64,000 nt of DNA from Methanomassiliicoccales archaeon (lineage in GTDB: Archaea > Thermoplasmatota > Thermoplasmata > Methanomassiliicoccales > UBA472): positions 1,035,957 to 1,099,956 of the forward strand of contig CP058896.1 of NCBI GenBank assembly GCA_013415865.1, given 5' to 3'. The notes below the pieces were generated by a model, which had not been told where the DNA came from, ran no database searches, and saw only the letters and a program-made list of their open reading frames with translations. The position numbers and the translations under genes were made by a program. This document shows, one piece after another, positions 1 through 9,866 of the stretch. Positions within the stretch are counted from its first letter, which is position 1. Each line of letters begins with the position of its first letter.

Positions 1-2
1 TC

Positions 3-1316
3 ACCATGGACCACCTGAGGAAGGTGGCCGTCATAGAGAGACGGGCGGCCATCGAGGCGCGCAGGATGGTGCCCCAATGTTCAGAGGTAAGGGAGTTCCA
101 CGACGGGGACGTTGTGGTGGTGAAGGACGTCACCGGCGTCTCAGACTGCATAGCCACGGTCGAGGGCTTCGCCCAGTATTTTCAGGACAGGTTCGCCGCC
201 CTGAAAGGGCTGCTACTGAAGCGAAGGGACATGGTCGGGGCAACGACCGTCGACAAGGCCCTTGACCCCCGGAGGCTCTCGGTCGACAAGGAGGTCAAGG
301 TCATCGGCATCGTCAATGAGGTCAAGGACTGGAGCTCGGGTGACAGGATGGTGGAGATTGAGGACGAGACGGGCAGGATGACGGTCCTCATCTCAAGGGA
401 CTCCAGGCTCGTCAACGATTCGATATTGCAGGATGAGGTGGTCGGGGTGATAGGAAGGCCCACCTCGCGGGACAAGAAGCTCCTGGCAACGGCGATCATC
501 AGGCCTGATATTCCTCATGGGAGCGGTATGGATAGGAGGGACCTTTCTTCGGTCATCGGTTTCATGTCCGATGTCCATGTCGGGAGCAACACTTTCCTGA
601 GAAGACAGTGGGACGAGATGATAGATTGGGTCAAGCTCGAGGGGCCGGGCATGGGCCTCCAGTACCTCGTCGTCCCAGGCGATTGCGTCGATGGCATCGG
701 GATCTACCCCAATCAGGAGGAGGAGCTTGAGATAGACGACATCTTCCAGCAGTACTATCAGCTGGCAGAGCTGCTGAAGGAGGTCCCGGACGACATCAGG
801 GTCATCGTTCAGCCTGGAAATCATGATGCTGTCAGACCGGCCGAGCCGCAGCCTGCGCTGGCAGGGGAGATAGCCAGGATGTTCGACTCCTCGACCGTGC
901 TGATAGGGAATCCGGCCTATGTCGAGGTGGAGGGAAGGAGCATATTATCGTACCACGGCAAGTCCTTCGACGACCTCATGGCGACCGTTAAGGGACTATC
1001 ATACTCAGATCCGTTGCGGGCCATGAAGGAGATGCTCAAGAGGAGGCATCTGGCCACCATTTACGGAAGCAGGACGCCGTTGGCCCCGGAGAGGAGGGAC
1101 TTCCTTGTCATCGACAGGGTCCCGGACATCTTCGTCACAGGGCATGTCCACGGCGCGGGGGTGGACCATTACAACGGGGTCAGGCTTATCAATGCCTCGA
1201 CCTGGCAGTCGCAGACGACCTTCCAAAAGATGCATAATTTCAACCCCGACCCCGCCAAGCTCATCCTGGTCCATCTTGGGACGGGGCAGGTACACGTGGA
1301 GGACTTCAGCTCGTGA
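3..1316 (+). CDS. DNA polymerase D small subunit DP1, 5' end outside the window
   Basis: Small (exonuclease/regulatory) subunit of the euryarchaeal replicative polymerase PolD. An OB-fold region lies at about residues 95-165 of the visible part. It is followed by a calcineurin-like phosphoesterase domain with the metal-binding motifs SDVHVGS (about 188), PGDCVDG (about 223), QPGNHD (about 274) and VTGHVH near the C-terminus, so the Mre11-like 3'-5' nuclease site looks intact. The frame stays open to the window edge and family members are usually longer at the N-terminus. The ATG at 6 is therefore probably internal and the true start upstream. Its stop codon directly abuts the stop of the convergent small ORF at 1317. 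Identity is secure; only the start is unknown. Confidence 0.93.
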   Translation, partial: TMDHLRKVAVIERRAAIEARRMVPQCSEVREFHDGDVVVVKDVTGVSDCIATVEGFAQYFQDRFAALKGLLLKRRDMVGATTVDKALDPRRLSVDKEVKVIGIVNEVKDWSSGDRMVEIEDETGRMTVLISRDSRLVNDSILQDEVVGVIGRPTSRDKKLLATAIIRPDIPHGSGMDRRDLSSVIGFMSDVHVGSNTFLRRQWDEMIDWVKLEGPGMGLQYLVVPGDCVDGIGIYPNQEEELEIDDIFQQYYQLAELLKEVPDDIRVIVQPGNHDAVRPAEPQPALAGEIARMFDSSTVLIGNPAYVEVEGRSILSYHGKSFDDLMATVKGLSYSDPLRAMKEMLKRRHLATIYGSRTPLAPERRDFLVIDRVPDIFVTGHVHGAGVDHYNGVRLINASTWQSQTTFQKMHNFNPDPAKLILVHLGTGQVHVEDFSS

Positions 1317-1448
1317 TCACGGTGGGCCGTTCCAGAAGATGAACATGAAGAAAAAGCCGAGTATCATCATGAAAAGAGAGATGATCCAGAAGTAGCGCAG
1401 CAGTTCGGCGCGCTTCTCTGGCGTGTTGTAAAGGTCTTCCAGTCTCAT
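1317..1448 (-). CDS. 43-residue single-span membrane protein coupled to atpD
   Basis: A small ORF just downstream of atpD. Its ATG overlaps the atpD stop codon in an ATGA arrangement (1448-1445), which suggests translational coupling. The predicted peptide has a charged N-terminal part (MRLEDLYNTPEKRAELLRYF) followed by one strongly hydrophobic, Phe/Met-rich helix and a short NGPP tail. That suits a membrane peptide of about 20 spanning residues. It ends exactly one base after the stop of the convergent PolD subunit gene. I do not recognise a family. Position implies co-expression with the ATP synthase, perhaps as an accessory or assembly subunit, but this is inference. Confidence 0.62.
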   Translation of the reverse strand: MRLEDLYNTPEKRAELLRYFWIISLFMMILGFFFMFIFWNGPP

Positions 1449-2077
1449 GCTTTCGCGGCTTTCTGCTTGACGCGCTTGAGCCTGAAGGTGTTCTCCCTCT
1501 CCATCTCCTCAAGGCGCAGGCGGATGAATGCCTCTGCCTCCTGGAGCTCTGGGATGACCTTGAACTCCAGGGCGTTGACGCGGCGCTTCGTCTTCTCGAT
1601 CTCGTCCAGCAGCTTCTTCATCGTGGTCTCTATCTCCGCGGCCTCGATGATCGTCTCAACGAGGTCCTCGAACGCCTTTGCGGCCTCGTCGATGTAGACC
1701 GAGGTCCCGACGACGCCATAGCCTCTCTGGTCCATGGGCGTGCGTATGGAGTTCGCCTCGATCTCTGGTACGACCAGTCCCATGACGTTCTTGGACCTCA
1801 GCTTGATCTCTGGCTTGGTCTTCAGGGCGTAGGCGGCGGACTTCACCGCGATGACCCCGTCGACGGCGTCGGCGATGGCGATCTTCTCCATCGCTATCTC
1901 GTAGTTCTTCGTGACCTTCTCACGGACCTGCTTCGCCTGCTCCAGGATCTTGAAGAACTCGATGATAAGGCCGTCCCGCTTCATTTTGAGGATCTTATAG
2001 CCCGACTTGGTGAGCTTGATCTTCCTCTTGATCTCGAGGAGCTCGGACCTTGTCGGCTTCACTTCCCTCTGCGGCAT
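1445..2077 (-). CDS. atpD: A-type ATP synthase subunit D (central stalk)
   Basis: Central rotor-shaft subunit of the archaeal A1Ao ATP synthase, linking the A3B3 head to the membrane rotor. The 210-residue product begins with the family-typical basic segment (VKPTRSELLEIKRKIKLTKSG) and is largely two long helices, with the conserved central region between them. The length is normal. It follows atpB after a 14-base gap in the minus-strand ATPase operon. Its stop overlaps the start of the small membrane ORF at 1448. Confidence 0.95.
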   Translation of the reverse strand: MPQREVKPTRSELLEIKRKIKLTKSGYKILKMKRDGLIIEFFKILEQAKQVREKVTKNYEIAMEKIAIADAVDGVIAVKSAAYALKTKPEIKLRSKNVMGLVVPEIEANSIRTPMDQRGYGVVGTSVYIDEAAKAFEDLVETIIEAAEIETTMKKLLDEIEKTKRRVNALEFKVIPELQEAEAFIRLRLEEMERENTFRLKRVKQKAAKA

Positions 2078-2091
2078 CCTTCAACCCCTTT

Positions 2092-3474
2092 TCAGGCCTT
2101 CTTGTACTTCGGGTGGTATTTCTCGATGTACTTGCGGTCGATCCTGGTCAAGGAGCTCTCGTCAAGCGTGGCAAGTATCTCCCACATCATATCCAACGTG
2201 GTCTCGATGCTGCGGTCCTCGTCCCTTCCCTGTTTGACTATCTTCTTTTCGAAGAGGTCGGCGAAGTCAAGGAACTTGCGGTCACGCTCGGACAATGCGT
2301 CCTTTCCGACGATGGCGACCAGACCGCGGAGGTCCTTCCCTTCCGCATAGGCGGCGTAGCATTGGTCTGATACCGCCTTGTGGTCCTCTCGGGTCTTTCC
2401 CTTGCCTATGCCCTCGTTCATCAGCCTGGAGAGGGATGTGGAGACGTCGATCGGGGGGTATATACCAGCACGCACTAGCTCGCGCTTGGCCACGAGCTGG
2501 CCCTCCGTGATGTAACCGGTAAGGTCGGCTATGGGGTGCGTGATGTCGTCACCCGGCATTGAAAGGATCGGGATCTGGGTGATGGAGCCTTTCTTTCCCT
2601 TGATCCTCCCTGCCCTCTCGTACAATGAGGCCAGGTCGGTGTACATGTATCCTGGATAGCCACGACGGCCAGGGACCTCCTCGCGGGCGGCGCCGATCTG
2701 GCGCAGCGCCTCGCAGTAGTTGGTGACATCGGTGAAGATGACCAGGACATGGTATCCTAGTTCATAGGCTAGGTACTCGGCGGTCGTCAGCGCCAACCTC
2801 GGCGTGATGATGCGTTCGATCGCAGGGTCATCGGCCAGGTTCAGGAAGACGACGGCCTTCTTCAGCGCGCCTGTCCTCTCGAAGTCCTTCATGAAGTACT
2901 GCGCCTCTTCGTTGGTTATGCCCATCGCGGCGAAGACGACCGCGAACTCCTCCTGGGCCCCTAGGACCTTTGCCTGGCGTGCGATCTGCAGGGCGATCTC
3001 GTTGTGCGGAAGGCCCGACCCCGAGAAGATCGGTAGCTTCTGTCCCCTCACCAGGGTGTTCATCCCATCGATGGTGGATATCCCGGTCTGGATGAACTCT
3101 GATGGCGAGTCCCGGGCCCATGGGTTGATGGCCGCACCGACTATGTCGAGCCTCTTTTCAGGAACTATCGCCGGCCCTCCGTCCAACGGTTCACCGCTCC
3201 CTGAGAGGATGCGGCCCAGCATGTCACGGGAGACCGGCATCTTCATGGTCTCGCCGAGGAACCTCGCGCCCGAGGCCTTCTCGATACCGGCCGTACCTTC
3301 GAACACCTGGATGACGACGAAGTCGTCGGAGGTGTCAAGGACCTGGCCCTTTTTCTCGGTCCCGTCCGGCAGACGGACGATGGCCAGCTCGTTGTATCCG
3401 ACCGGCTCGGTCTTCTCAACGAAGACGAGCGGACCAGCGATCTGCGAGATCGTTCTGTACTCCTTTGTGGTCAT
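2092..3474 (-). CDS. atpB: A-type ATP synthase subunit B (non-catalytic nucleotide-binding subunit)
   Basis: Regulatory subunit of the A3B3 head, 460 residues, normal length. It lacks a canonical Walker A; the corresponding segment is FSGSGLPHN, as in other A/V-type B subunits. It keeps family blocks such as the [11 protein letters not shown] segment and [19 protein letters not shown]. Its start codon lies immediately after the atpA stop (adjacent bases 3474/3475), implying coupled translation. It forms a hexamer with AtpA in the cytoplasm. Confidence 0.97.
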   Translation of the reverse strand: MTTKEYRTISQIAGPLVFVEKTEPVGYNELAIVRLPDGTEKKGQVLDTSDDFVVIQVFEGTAGIEKASGARFLGETMKMPVSRDMLGRILSGSGEPLDGGPAIVPEKRLDIVGAAINPWARDSPSEFIQTGISTIDGMNTLVRGQKLPIFSGSGLPHNEIALQIARQAKVLGAQEEFAVVFAAMGITNEEAQYFMKDFERTGALKKAVVFLNLADDPAIERIITPRLALTTAEYLAYELGYHVLVIFTDVTNYCEALRQIGAAREEVPGRRGYPGYMYTDLASLYERAGRIKGKKGSITQIPILSMPGDDITHPIADLTGYITEGQLVAKRELVRAGIYPPIDVSTSLSRLMNEGIGKGKTREDHKAVSDQCYAAYAEGKDLRGLVAIVGKDALSERDRKFLDFADLFEKKIVKQGRDEDRSIETTLDMMWEILATLDESSLTRIDRKYIEKYHPKYKKA

Positions 3475-5208
3475 TTACTTCGCCCCCAGGGTCTCGAATT
3501 CCTTTGCAAGCTCTCCGCCGAGGATGGAGTCGAGGATCTGGTCAACGTTCTCCTCGAGTTTGGCCGTCTGCAGTCTGGCGCGGACCTTCATCTTGGAGAT
3601 CGCGTCGACCGGGACATCTCCCTCCAAGGCCTTCTGGGCATGGTCGTTGAACATCTTGATGATCTTGAGATACTTGTACTGGCGGATCATCGGGGAATAG
3701 GTGTCGACCTTGTGGTATGCGTTCTGCTGCAGGAAGATCTCTCGGACCATCCTCGACACCTCGAGCGTCAGCTTCTGCTCCTCAGGCAGCGCGTCAGAAC
3801 CGACGAGCTGCACTATCTCCTGGAGCTCTGCCTCCTTCTGCAACAGCTCCATAGCCCAGTTGCGCAGCTCCGGGAAGTCCTCTGCGACATTCTGCTTGTA
3901 CCAGTTGTCCAGACCTCCGGCGTAAAGGGAGTATGAGGTGAGCCAGTTGATGGCAGGGAAATGCCTTCTCTCACGTAGCTTTGAGTCCAACGCCCAGAAG
4001 ACACGGACGATGCGCAGCGTGTTCTGCGTGACCGGTTCGGACATATCCCCGCCTGGTGGGGACACCGCACCTACGACGGAGATCGAGCCGAGGCTTCCAT
4101 CGGGAAGCTCGACCCTGCCTGCACGCTCATAGAACTCAGAGAGCCTTGCGGCGAGGTAAGCAGGATATCCTTCCTCACCAGGCATCTCTTCCAGCCTTGA
4201 GGAGATCTCCCTCATGGCCTCTGCCCACCTGGAGGTGGAGTCGGCCATCAGAGAGACGTTGTAGCCCATGTCGCGGTAGTACTCTGCGATGGTCATGCCA
4301 GTGTAAACGGATGCCTCACGGGCAGCCACCGGCATGTTGGAGGTGTTCGCGATGAGGACGGTCCTTCCCATGAGGGGCTTGCCGGTCTTTGGGTCTTCCA
4401 GCTCTGGGAATGTCGTAAGGACCTCGGTCATCTCGTTCCCGCGCTCTCCGCACCCGATGTAAACGACGATCTCGGCATCCGACCACTTGGCCAATTGCTG
4501 CTGGGTGACGGTCTTTCCGGTACCGAACGCGCCGGGGATGGCGCCGGTGCCTCCCTTGGTGAGCGGGAACAGCGTGTCGAGGATCCTCTGCCCCGTGACG
4601 AGCGGGACGTCGGGGGCCATCTTCTTTATGAAGGGCCTTCCGAAACGGACGGGCCACCTCTGCATCATCGTTACTGCCTTACCGCCGATCACGGCGACCG
4701 TGTCGGTGACGGTGAACTCGCCCTGTTTTATCTCCTGGACCTCTCCGGACACCCCTGGCGGGACAAGCACCTTGTGCAATATCGACCTCTCAGGTACGGT
4801 ACCTATGACGGTGCCTGGTGCGACCTTGTCCCCCTTCTTGACGGTCGGGGTGAACTGCCATTTCGCCTTACGGTCCAGACCGGGGGCGGCGACCCCCCTT
4901 TTGATGAAGTCTCCCATGACGGCCATCAGCTCCGGGAGGGGCCTTTGTATCCCATCATAAACGCTCCCGAGCAGGCCGGGGCCGAGCTCGGCGACGAGGG
5001 GCTGTCCAGTGTTGATGACAGGCTCGCCCGGGGAGACACCCGATGTATCCTCGTATACCTGGATGACGGTCTTGTCACCGACGATCTTGATGACCTCTCC
5101 CATCAGCTTTTCCTTGCCGACCAGGATGACATCGTACATCCTAGGGGAGATCCCTTCTGCCGTCACGACAGGTCCAGCAACTCTATAGATCTTGCCTTCA
5201 TTCGCCAT
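3475..5208 (-). CDS. atpA: A-type ATP synthase catalytic subunit A
   Basis: Catalytic ATPase subunit, 577 residues, normal length, with no intein. The P-loop reads GAFGTGKT, whereas the usual archaeal form is GPFGSGKT, so there is a Pro-to-Ala and a Ser-to-Thr change in the catalytic loop. The [13 protein letters not shown] block (catalytic Glu region) and [17 protein letters not shown] are intact, as is the A-type-specific bulge (non-homologous) region near residues 110-180. It lies between atpF and atpB in the operon. Confidence 0.97.
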   Translation of the reverse strand: MANEGKIYRVAGPVVTAEGISPRMYDVILVGKEKLMGEVIKIVGDKTVIQVYEDTSGVSPGEPVINTGQPLVAELGPGLLGSVYDGIQRPLPELMAVMGDFIKRGVAAPGLDRKAKWQFTPTVKKGDKVAPGTVIGTVPERSILHKVLVPPGVSGEVQEIKQGEFTVTDTVAVIGGKAVTMMQRWPVRFGRPFIKKMAPDVPLVTGQRILDTLFPLTKGGTGAIPGAFGTGKTVTQQQLAKWSDAEIVVYIGCGERGNEMTEVLTTFPELEDPKTGKPLMGRTVLIANTSNMPVAAREASVYTGMTIAEYYRDMGYNVSLMADSTSRWAEAMREISSRLEEMPGEEGYPAYLAARLSEFYERAGRVELPDGSLGSISVVGAVSPPGGDMSEPVTQNTLRIVRVFWALDSKLRERRHFPAINWLTSYSLYAGGLDNWYKQNVAEDFPELRNWAMELLQKEAELQEIVQLVGSDALPEEQKLTLEVSRMVREIFLQQNAYHKVDTYSPMIRQYKYLKIIKMFNDHAQKALEGDVPVDAISKMKVRARLQTAKLEENVDQILDSILGGELAKEFETLGAK

Positions 5209-5217
5209 TTAAACCCC

Positions 5218-5514
5218 TCATGTCTTGTATAGATCAACGCCAATTGCCCTCTTGACCTTCTCGCGAAGGTCGCCTTCTTTCCTGCCCACCATGACGACCA
5301 CCGGGGCGATGCTCTCCATCACCTTCTTTCTGGCCGTCGGGCTCAGCTTGTCAATGTCATTTGAATCGATCGCCAACACACCGATGGACGGGTCGGCGAT
5401 GAGCTCCAATATCGTCTTTTCGTACATGTCCGGGGCCGGAATGTACGTCCTCTTCACGCCGCCTAGGCGGAAGCCGATGACGAACTCCTCGTTTCCTAGT
5501 ACCGCTACGTCCAT
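5218..5514 (-). CDS. atpF: A-type ATP synthase subunit F
   Basis: Small regulatory subunit of the central stalk, 98 residues. It carries the typical N-terminal strand (MDVAVLGNEEFVIGFRLGG) and the IGVLAIDSNDIDKL region of a Rossmann-like fold. It starts one base inside the atpC stop region and is followed by atpA after a 9-base gap. It binds subunit D in the rotor shaft. Confidence 0.93.
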   Translation of the reverse strand: MDVAVLGNEEFVIGFRLGGVKRTYIPAPDMYEKTILELIADPSIGVLAIDSNDIDKLSPTARKKVMESIAPVVVMVGRKEGDLREKVKRAIGVDLYKT

Positions 5515-6578
5515 TAGACCACCAGCAGTTTCTTTATCTGCTCGACGTCCAGCCCGCTCTGCTTGCCGCGAGCGATGACCCGGATGTTGTCGACCTCGAT
5601 CTTCTTTCTTATCATGTAATCGATTATCGGAAGCACGGAGAGGGGGTACACGTGCCCGAACCTCTCCGACTGTTTCGCCTGTATCTTCCTCAAGGCCAGG
5701 CCGACCTCTGTGAGCGACCCTTTCTGCTTCACTGTCTCCAGTTCTTCTTTTATATCTTCGTAGAACGAGAGCTTGTTCATCTCAGAGATCATCTGGTCCA
5801 TCGTCTCGGTGGATGCCAGCCTTATGAGCTCTTTGACAGGAAGCTCTTGGCCGCCGTCAATGAAGTATGTTCCTACCTTGTCCACCGGGACCTTGTCGCG
5901 CTTGAGCTTCAATAACGTCAATATGTTGACGTTGTCTATCTCCTTCCTCACGAAACTGAGGAGCATCCTGTCGGCCTTTGAACCCTTCTCGAGCTGTCCG
6001 ATCAGGTCCTGGTAGTACAATTTATCCAAGTAATCCTCGATCGGCCCCAACGTGCCGCTCGTCTCGAACGCCGACCTCACATCATCAGGAAGGACGATGT
6101 TGGCCCTCTTCCTTATGTCCTCCAAGATGTCGTTGATGGTATCAAGGGAGTAGAGGTGGTTCAAGTACTCTTCAGAGAGCTTGCCTGAAGGGATGAGCTC
6201 TTCCTGTACCTCTTCCTTGGTCGCCCCTGAGAACTTACCCCTCAGCAGGGTCTTTATGTTCCAATAATCCCACCTGCCGAGGTACTTCTCGACCGTCTCC
6301 TTCAGATCGCCGGTGCAGAACGATATGATCTGTCTGTTGACCCTTGCGAGGTTCCTCGCCGTGCCGAGCTCGATAAGGTTGACGCCGTCATATTTCGATG
6401 CCAGTTCGGCCATCTCTACTTCGTACTGCGTCTCTCCAAGGAAACGTCCGATCTCGTTCAGGTCCATCATCAGGAGCTTGGGGTAGTTGTCCTTTGTGAG
6501 CAACAAGCTCTTTTTGGCCTTTACCCTTGCGCAGGCATATGAATAGTTACCTTTGTTCCTACCCCACAATAGCGCCAT
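5514..6578 (-). CDS. atpC: A-type ATP synthase subunit C
   Basis: Funnel-shaped socket protein that connects the central stalk to the membrane c/K ring. The 354 residues match the family length. The sequence is helical with the recognisable YSYACARVKAKKSLLL start and several C-subunit repeats. It lies four bases downstream of atpE and its end overlaps the first base of atpF. Confidence 0.93.
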   Translation of the reverse strand: MALLWGRNKGNYSYACARVKAKKSLLLTKDNYPKLLMMDLNEIGRFLGETQYEVEMAELASKYDGVNLIELGTARNLARVNRQIISFCTGDLKETVEKYLGRWDYWNIKTLLRGKFSGATKEEVQEELIPSGKLSEEYLNHLYSLDTINDILEDIRKRANIVLPDDVRSAFETSGTLGPIEDYLDKLYYQDLIGQLEKGSKADRMLLSFVRKEIDNVNILTLLKLKRDKVPVDKVGTYFIDGGQELPVKELIRLASTETMDQMISEMNKLSFYEDIKEELETVKQKGSLTEVGLALRKIQAKQSERFGHVYPLSVLPIIDYMIRKKIEVDNIRVIARGKQSGLDVEQIKKLLVV

Positions 6579-6582
6579 CAGT

Positions 6583-7140
6583 TCACCCGAACAAGATGTT
6601 CGAAACGTTCTTCAGTTCCTTTTCCCAGACGCCTTCCAGGACCGTCTTGAAACGGTAATCGAGGCTGATCGTTCCATCCTCGCTCTCGAGAATGAGCCCT
6701 GGCTCCATGTCCTTCTCGATTACGGCCCGGACGCCCATCGCGTTTCCAAGGAGGGCGGCGTCGCCCTTCGGGCAATAGACCTTAGGGTTAGGGATGACGC
6801 TCTGCGCCTTGGTGATGATCTTTCCGTAGACCTTGGCCCTTTCGGTCGAAGATATGGAGTTAAGCTCCTTCAACGTCTCTTGGAACGCCTCGTCCAAAGC
6901 GGCCTTCTTGGCGTTTAGGACGACCCTTTTCGCCTCGAGCTCGGCACTGGACATCTCCTGTTGTCTCAGACGGGCCAGAGCAAGCTCGAGCTCCTTCTCC
7001 TGGGCCTTCTTTTTCGCTGCGATGTTCTCGTCGGCCTGCTGAAGGATCGCTGCCTTCTCCTTCTCCGCTTCTTGGATCAGCTTCTCTGCTTCTTTGTTCG
7101 CGCTGTCCAAGATTTGTCCAACTACATTATCCAATGCCAT
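6583..7140 (-). CDS. atpE: A-type ATP synthase subunit E (peripheral stalk)
   Basis: Peripheral stalk subunit of 185 residues. It has a long N-terminal Ala/Glu/Lys-rich coiled coil (about residues 10-80) that pairs with AtpH, and a globular C-terminal domain that contacts the A3B3 head. Length and position between atpK and atpC are typical. Confidence 0.93.
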   Translation of the reverse strand: MALDNVVGQILDSANKEAEKLIQEAEKEKAAILQQADENIAAKKKAQEKELELALARLRQQEMSSAELEAKRVVLNAKKAALDEAFQETLKELNSISSTERAKVYGKIITKAQSVIPNPKVYCPKGDAALLGNAMGVRAVIEKDMEPGLILESEDGTISLDYRFKTVLEGVWEKELKNVSNILFG

Positions 7141-7173
7141 GGAACGGCCTCTTGCTAGCTTTCAGCTTCCCGT

Positions 7174-7395
7174 TCACTCCATCTTGATCCAGAGCAGAAC
7201 GGAGACGACCAGTCCAAAGATGACGATGGTCTCAGGGATAACTGTCAGGATCAGGCCCTTACCGAAGAGCTTCTCGTTCTCGGCCATGGCGCCGACCGCC
7301 GCGGCACCGATGGAGGACTCGGCAATGGCCGATGCCAAACCAGTTAGTCCGACCGCTATTCCCGCTCCGATTGCTATCAATCCCAAGTCTGCCAT
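7174..7395 (-). CDS. atpK: A-type ATP synthase subunit K (membrane rotor ring)
   Basis: Proteolipid of the ion-translocating ring. At 73 residues it is a single helical hairpin, not the duplicated form of some archaea. The first helix is Gly/Ala-rich; the second holds the ion-binding carboxylate in VIPETIVIFGLV. The Thr after the Glu fits ligands seen in both Na+ and H+ binding rings, so ion specificity cannot be decided from sequence alone. It starts three bases after the atpI stop. Confidence 0.93.
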   Translation of the reverse strand: MADLGLIAIGAGIAVGLTGLASAIAESSIGAAAVGAMAENEKLFGKGLILTVIPETIVIFGLVVSVLLWIKME

Positions 7396-7398
7396 TTC

Positions 7399-9426
7399 TT
7401 ACTCACCTGCTTTTTCGGTTGTTATCTTTCTCACGATGCGTAACGGGTCGAACTTGACCCCCCCGCCCTCGTAGAACTTCTGGAAGAGCTCAACGTAATG
7501 CAACCTGATGCTGTGCATGCCCGCGGATATTATCCCAAGGATGAACACCATCAGCTGTCCGACGATGAACACTGCCAATGCAACTATCGCAAAAACGATG
7601 TCCACTTCTTTTGTGACGTCTATGATTATCTCAAAGGCCAGTGTGTTGAAGGCGAATGCCAGGCCAGCCTTTGACATCCCTATCGCAGTAAGACGTGTAT
7701 AGGACATGACATTGGACATCAGCCCAGGAAGCTCAAGGAGGGCCCCGCCCCCTTCGCCCAGGTAAGCCATTACCACGCCCGGTATGATCATTGCCAAAGA
7801 TATGTAGAGATACATGTCCAACAGCGGGAATCCCCAAGAATCCAATGGGGCCACCAGCATATCGATGATATAGATGAGAAGGAACCATCCGCCTATGAGG
7901 ATCAGAAGCCAAGAGAATTTCTCCATGACCGCGTGCTTGAGACCGTACCTTATGGTCTTGTTGTAAAATCCGATGCCAAAGCCCATGGCAAGATGCGCGA
8001 ACCCAATCATCAAGGAGATGAACAGCAGGATCTTCACATCGTGAAGTTTGCTGAACGGCTCAGATATGAACGGCATGTCTATGTTCGTGTGCAACAAGGT
8101 GGACCATGTGAGCTCGTCTCCCATGGGCTCGAAGTGCATACCGAGCGCTTCACCGAACATGAAATAACCTATAATGATCGCCCATATGCCCCCGAAGAAC
8201 AGCATCGTGGCGATCGTCCTCCATTCCGGGGACCTGCACTTCTTGAGACCGAGGGCGCCCAGGCTAGCGAATGCTATACCATAACCGACATCGCCCACCA
8301 TCAGACCAAAGAAGAGAGGGAAGGTAATGGCCAGTACGAACGAGGGGTCTATCTCATTATACTTAGGCGTTGAGATCATCTCGGTCAGGAACTCGAACTT
8401 CTTCACCGTTCTGTTGTTCGATTGCTTGGAGGGCGTCTCGTCCTTCTTTCCATAATCGATCAGTTGGATGTGGCCAGTGTCGTGAGCATGGCCTTCGAAC
8501 CTCTTGGCGGTCTCCAGAACATCCAAAAAGACCTTGTCCCCCACCCCTTCCTCAAGTGCTCTTCTTAGTTTGTCCACATCGGCGGTCGGTACCCACCCAT
8601 CGATGATGAAGGCATGGGGGGTGGTCCCAAAACGCAAGGGGGTCTCTGCCACCTGGACCTCTATGCTCAGCTGCTCATCGGCCGCTGCGACCGTCAATCC
8701 GAACTTCTCTCGGATCTCGTCGAGCTTCTTGGTCGATTCCTCGAGCGATGCTTGGAGCTTGAGGATCTCCTCGTCGATCTCCTTGACCCTGTCAGAAGGC
8801 ATCCCTTTGCCTGAAGGGATCTGGACCTCCACGAACCCTTTTTTAACTAGTATGTCCTGGACCGCGTTGGCATCCTTGAGCGGATAGAAGATGGCAAAGT
8901 TCTTCCCATCCTTGGAGGCGAAGACCTCCGCGTCTGGGGAAACCTTCTTGATGTCGGAGGTGGGGTCCCCATTGACATGGCCTGCGATGACCCCTATCGT
9001 GTAATATCCTTTATAAAGTTCTAAGGGGAGCTCGATCTTGACAAATGGTTCAAGGGACTTTTTCTCGATCTGGAGCTCGTTGAGCCTTGCCGCGGCCTTT
9101 GCTTTTGCCTCGATGACCGCTCCGAGCTCCTTGTCCAGCTCCTCCATCGACATCTCAAGCTCCGCCTTGATCTTGCTGACCGGGACGGTACCCTTGACCG
9201 GACCGTTGGTGAGCCCTAGGTCCTTCTCCAGGGCGCGGAGCTTGAGCAGCTTCTTGGAGGCCTCTGAGGACTCGGGCAATGGTGAACCGAGAGAGAAGCC
9301 CTGTTCATCCGCAGGAAAATCTATGACGTGAATTGATTCGCTCTTATACAGGACCTCTATCGTCTTTTTCATGCTTTCTTTTGAACCGACGATGATTATC
9401 CTGCTCATCTCTTCCGGGATCAACAT
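7399..9426 (-). CDS. atpI: A-type ATP synthase subunit I (membrane stator, a subunit)
   Basis: Stator subunit of 675 residues. The N-terminal half (about 1-340) is soluble and contains coiled coils that bind the peripheral stalk. The C-terminal half has about seven to eight membrane spans that form the ion half-channels, beginning near FPLFFGLMVGDVGYG, a hallmark of the family. The essential Arg is expected in the MSYTRLTAIGMSKAG region. Ten bases separate it from atpH. Confidence 0.95.
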   Translation of the reverse strand: MLIPEEMSRIIIVGSKESMKKTIEVLYKSESIHVIDFPADEQGFSLGSPLPESSEASKKLLKLRALEKDLGLTNGPVKGTVPVSKIKAELEMSMEELDKELGAVIEAKAKAAARLNELQIEKKSLEPFVKIELPLELYKGYYTIGVIAGHVNGDPTSDIKKVSPDAEVFASKDGKNFAIFYPLKDANAVQDILVKKGFVEVQIPSGKGMPSDRVKEIDEEILKLQASLEESTKKLDEIREKFGLTVAAADEQLSIEVQVAETPLRFGTTPHAFIIDGWVPTADVDKLRRALEEGVGDKVFLDVLETAKRFEGHAHDTGHIQLIDYGKKDETPSKQSNNRTVKKFEFLTEMISTPKYNEIDPSFVLAITFPLFFGLMVGDVGYGIAFASLGALGLKKCRSPEWRTIATMLFFGGIWAIIIGYFMFGEALGMHFEPMGDELTWSTLLHTNIDMPFISEPFSKLHDVKILLFISLMIGFAHLAMGFGIGFYNKTIRYGLKHAVMEKFSWLLILIGGWFLLIYIIDMLVAPLDSWGFPLLDMYLYISLAMIIPGVVMAYLGEGGGALLELPGLMSNVMSYTRLTAIGMSKAGLAFAFNTLAFEIIIDVTKEVDIVFAIVALAVFIVGQLMVFILGIISAGMHSIRLHYVELFQKFYEGGGVKFDPLRIVRKITTEKAGE

Positions 9427-9435
9427 GATAGCGCC

Positions 9436-9756
9436 TCAGAGCGATCTGTCGAATGATTCCTTTAGATACTGACATACAGCGGAGGTTCTGGAGGCCGAGT
9501 GGGCCTTGACTTTGCCCGCCTCCTCCTTGCCTTTGTTGATGAGCTCGGCCTTTATAGCCCCGATCTTTGCCCTCTCTGTCGCGAGCGCCTTCTCGTGGTC
9601 CTCCCTCATCTTCGCCTCAGCATCCTGGATCCTCTTGATGGCGTCGCGCCTTGCATTTGCGACGATGGCCCTCTGTTTTTCCTGAGCATCCTTGATTATC
9701 TGGGCCGCCTTTGCTTCGGCGTCCTTGATCTGTAGAAGTGTGTCAGCCCTAGTCAC
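9436..9756 (-). CDS. atpH: A-type ATP synthase subunit H (peripheral stalk)
   Basis: First gene of the ATPase operon, 106 residues, almost entirely charged coiled coil with a hendecad-like Ala/Arg/Glu pattern. It pairs with AtpE in the right-handed peripheral stalk. The start is GTG (9756-9754) with a GGGGA Shine-Dalgarno-like stretch a few bases upstream. The C-terminus is less conserved. Position before atpI is typical. Confidence 0.9.
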   Translation of the reverse strand: MTRADTLLQIKDAEAKAAQIIKDAQEKQRAIVANARRDAIKRIQDAEAKMREDHEKALATERAKIGAIKAELINKGKEEAGKVKAHSASRTSAVCQYLKESFDRSL

Positions 9757-9796
9757 AGGACTCTCCCCGCTGATTTCCCCACCGAATCAATTTATG

Positions 9797-9804
9797 TTAT
9801 TTAA
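9797..9804 (-). promoter_or_regulatory. TATA box of the ATP synthase operon
   Basis: TTAAATAA on the minus strand, centred about 44 bases upstream of the atpH GTG. This would place transcription start near 9774 and leave a short leader that contains the ribosome-binding site. The whole gap 9757-9984 is AT-rich, and no gene is visible in it. Confidence 0.55.
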
Positions 9805-9866
9805 CCATTTGCTACGTCGTGACACGGACAAACGGAATAAACGATAGAATATGAAGAGGCGTCATC

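Noticed and set aside
2804-3700. 298-residue plus-strand ORF
   Set aside because: Antisense to atpA/atpB, rich in Ser/Phe, no motif.
3475-5208. Intein in atpA
   Set aside because: Thermoplasma and some other archaea carry one at the P-loop, but here the P-loop is continuous and the length normal.
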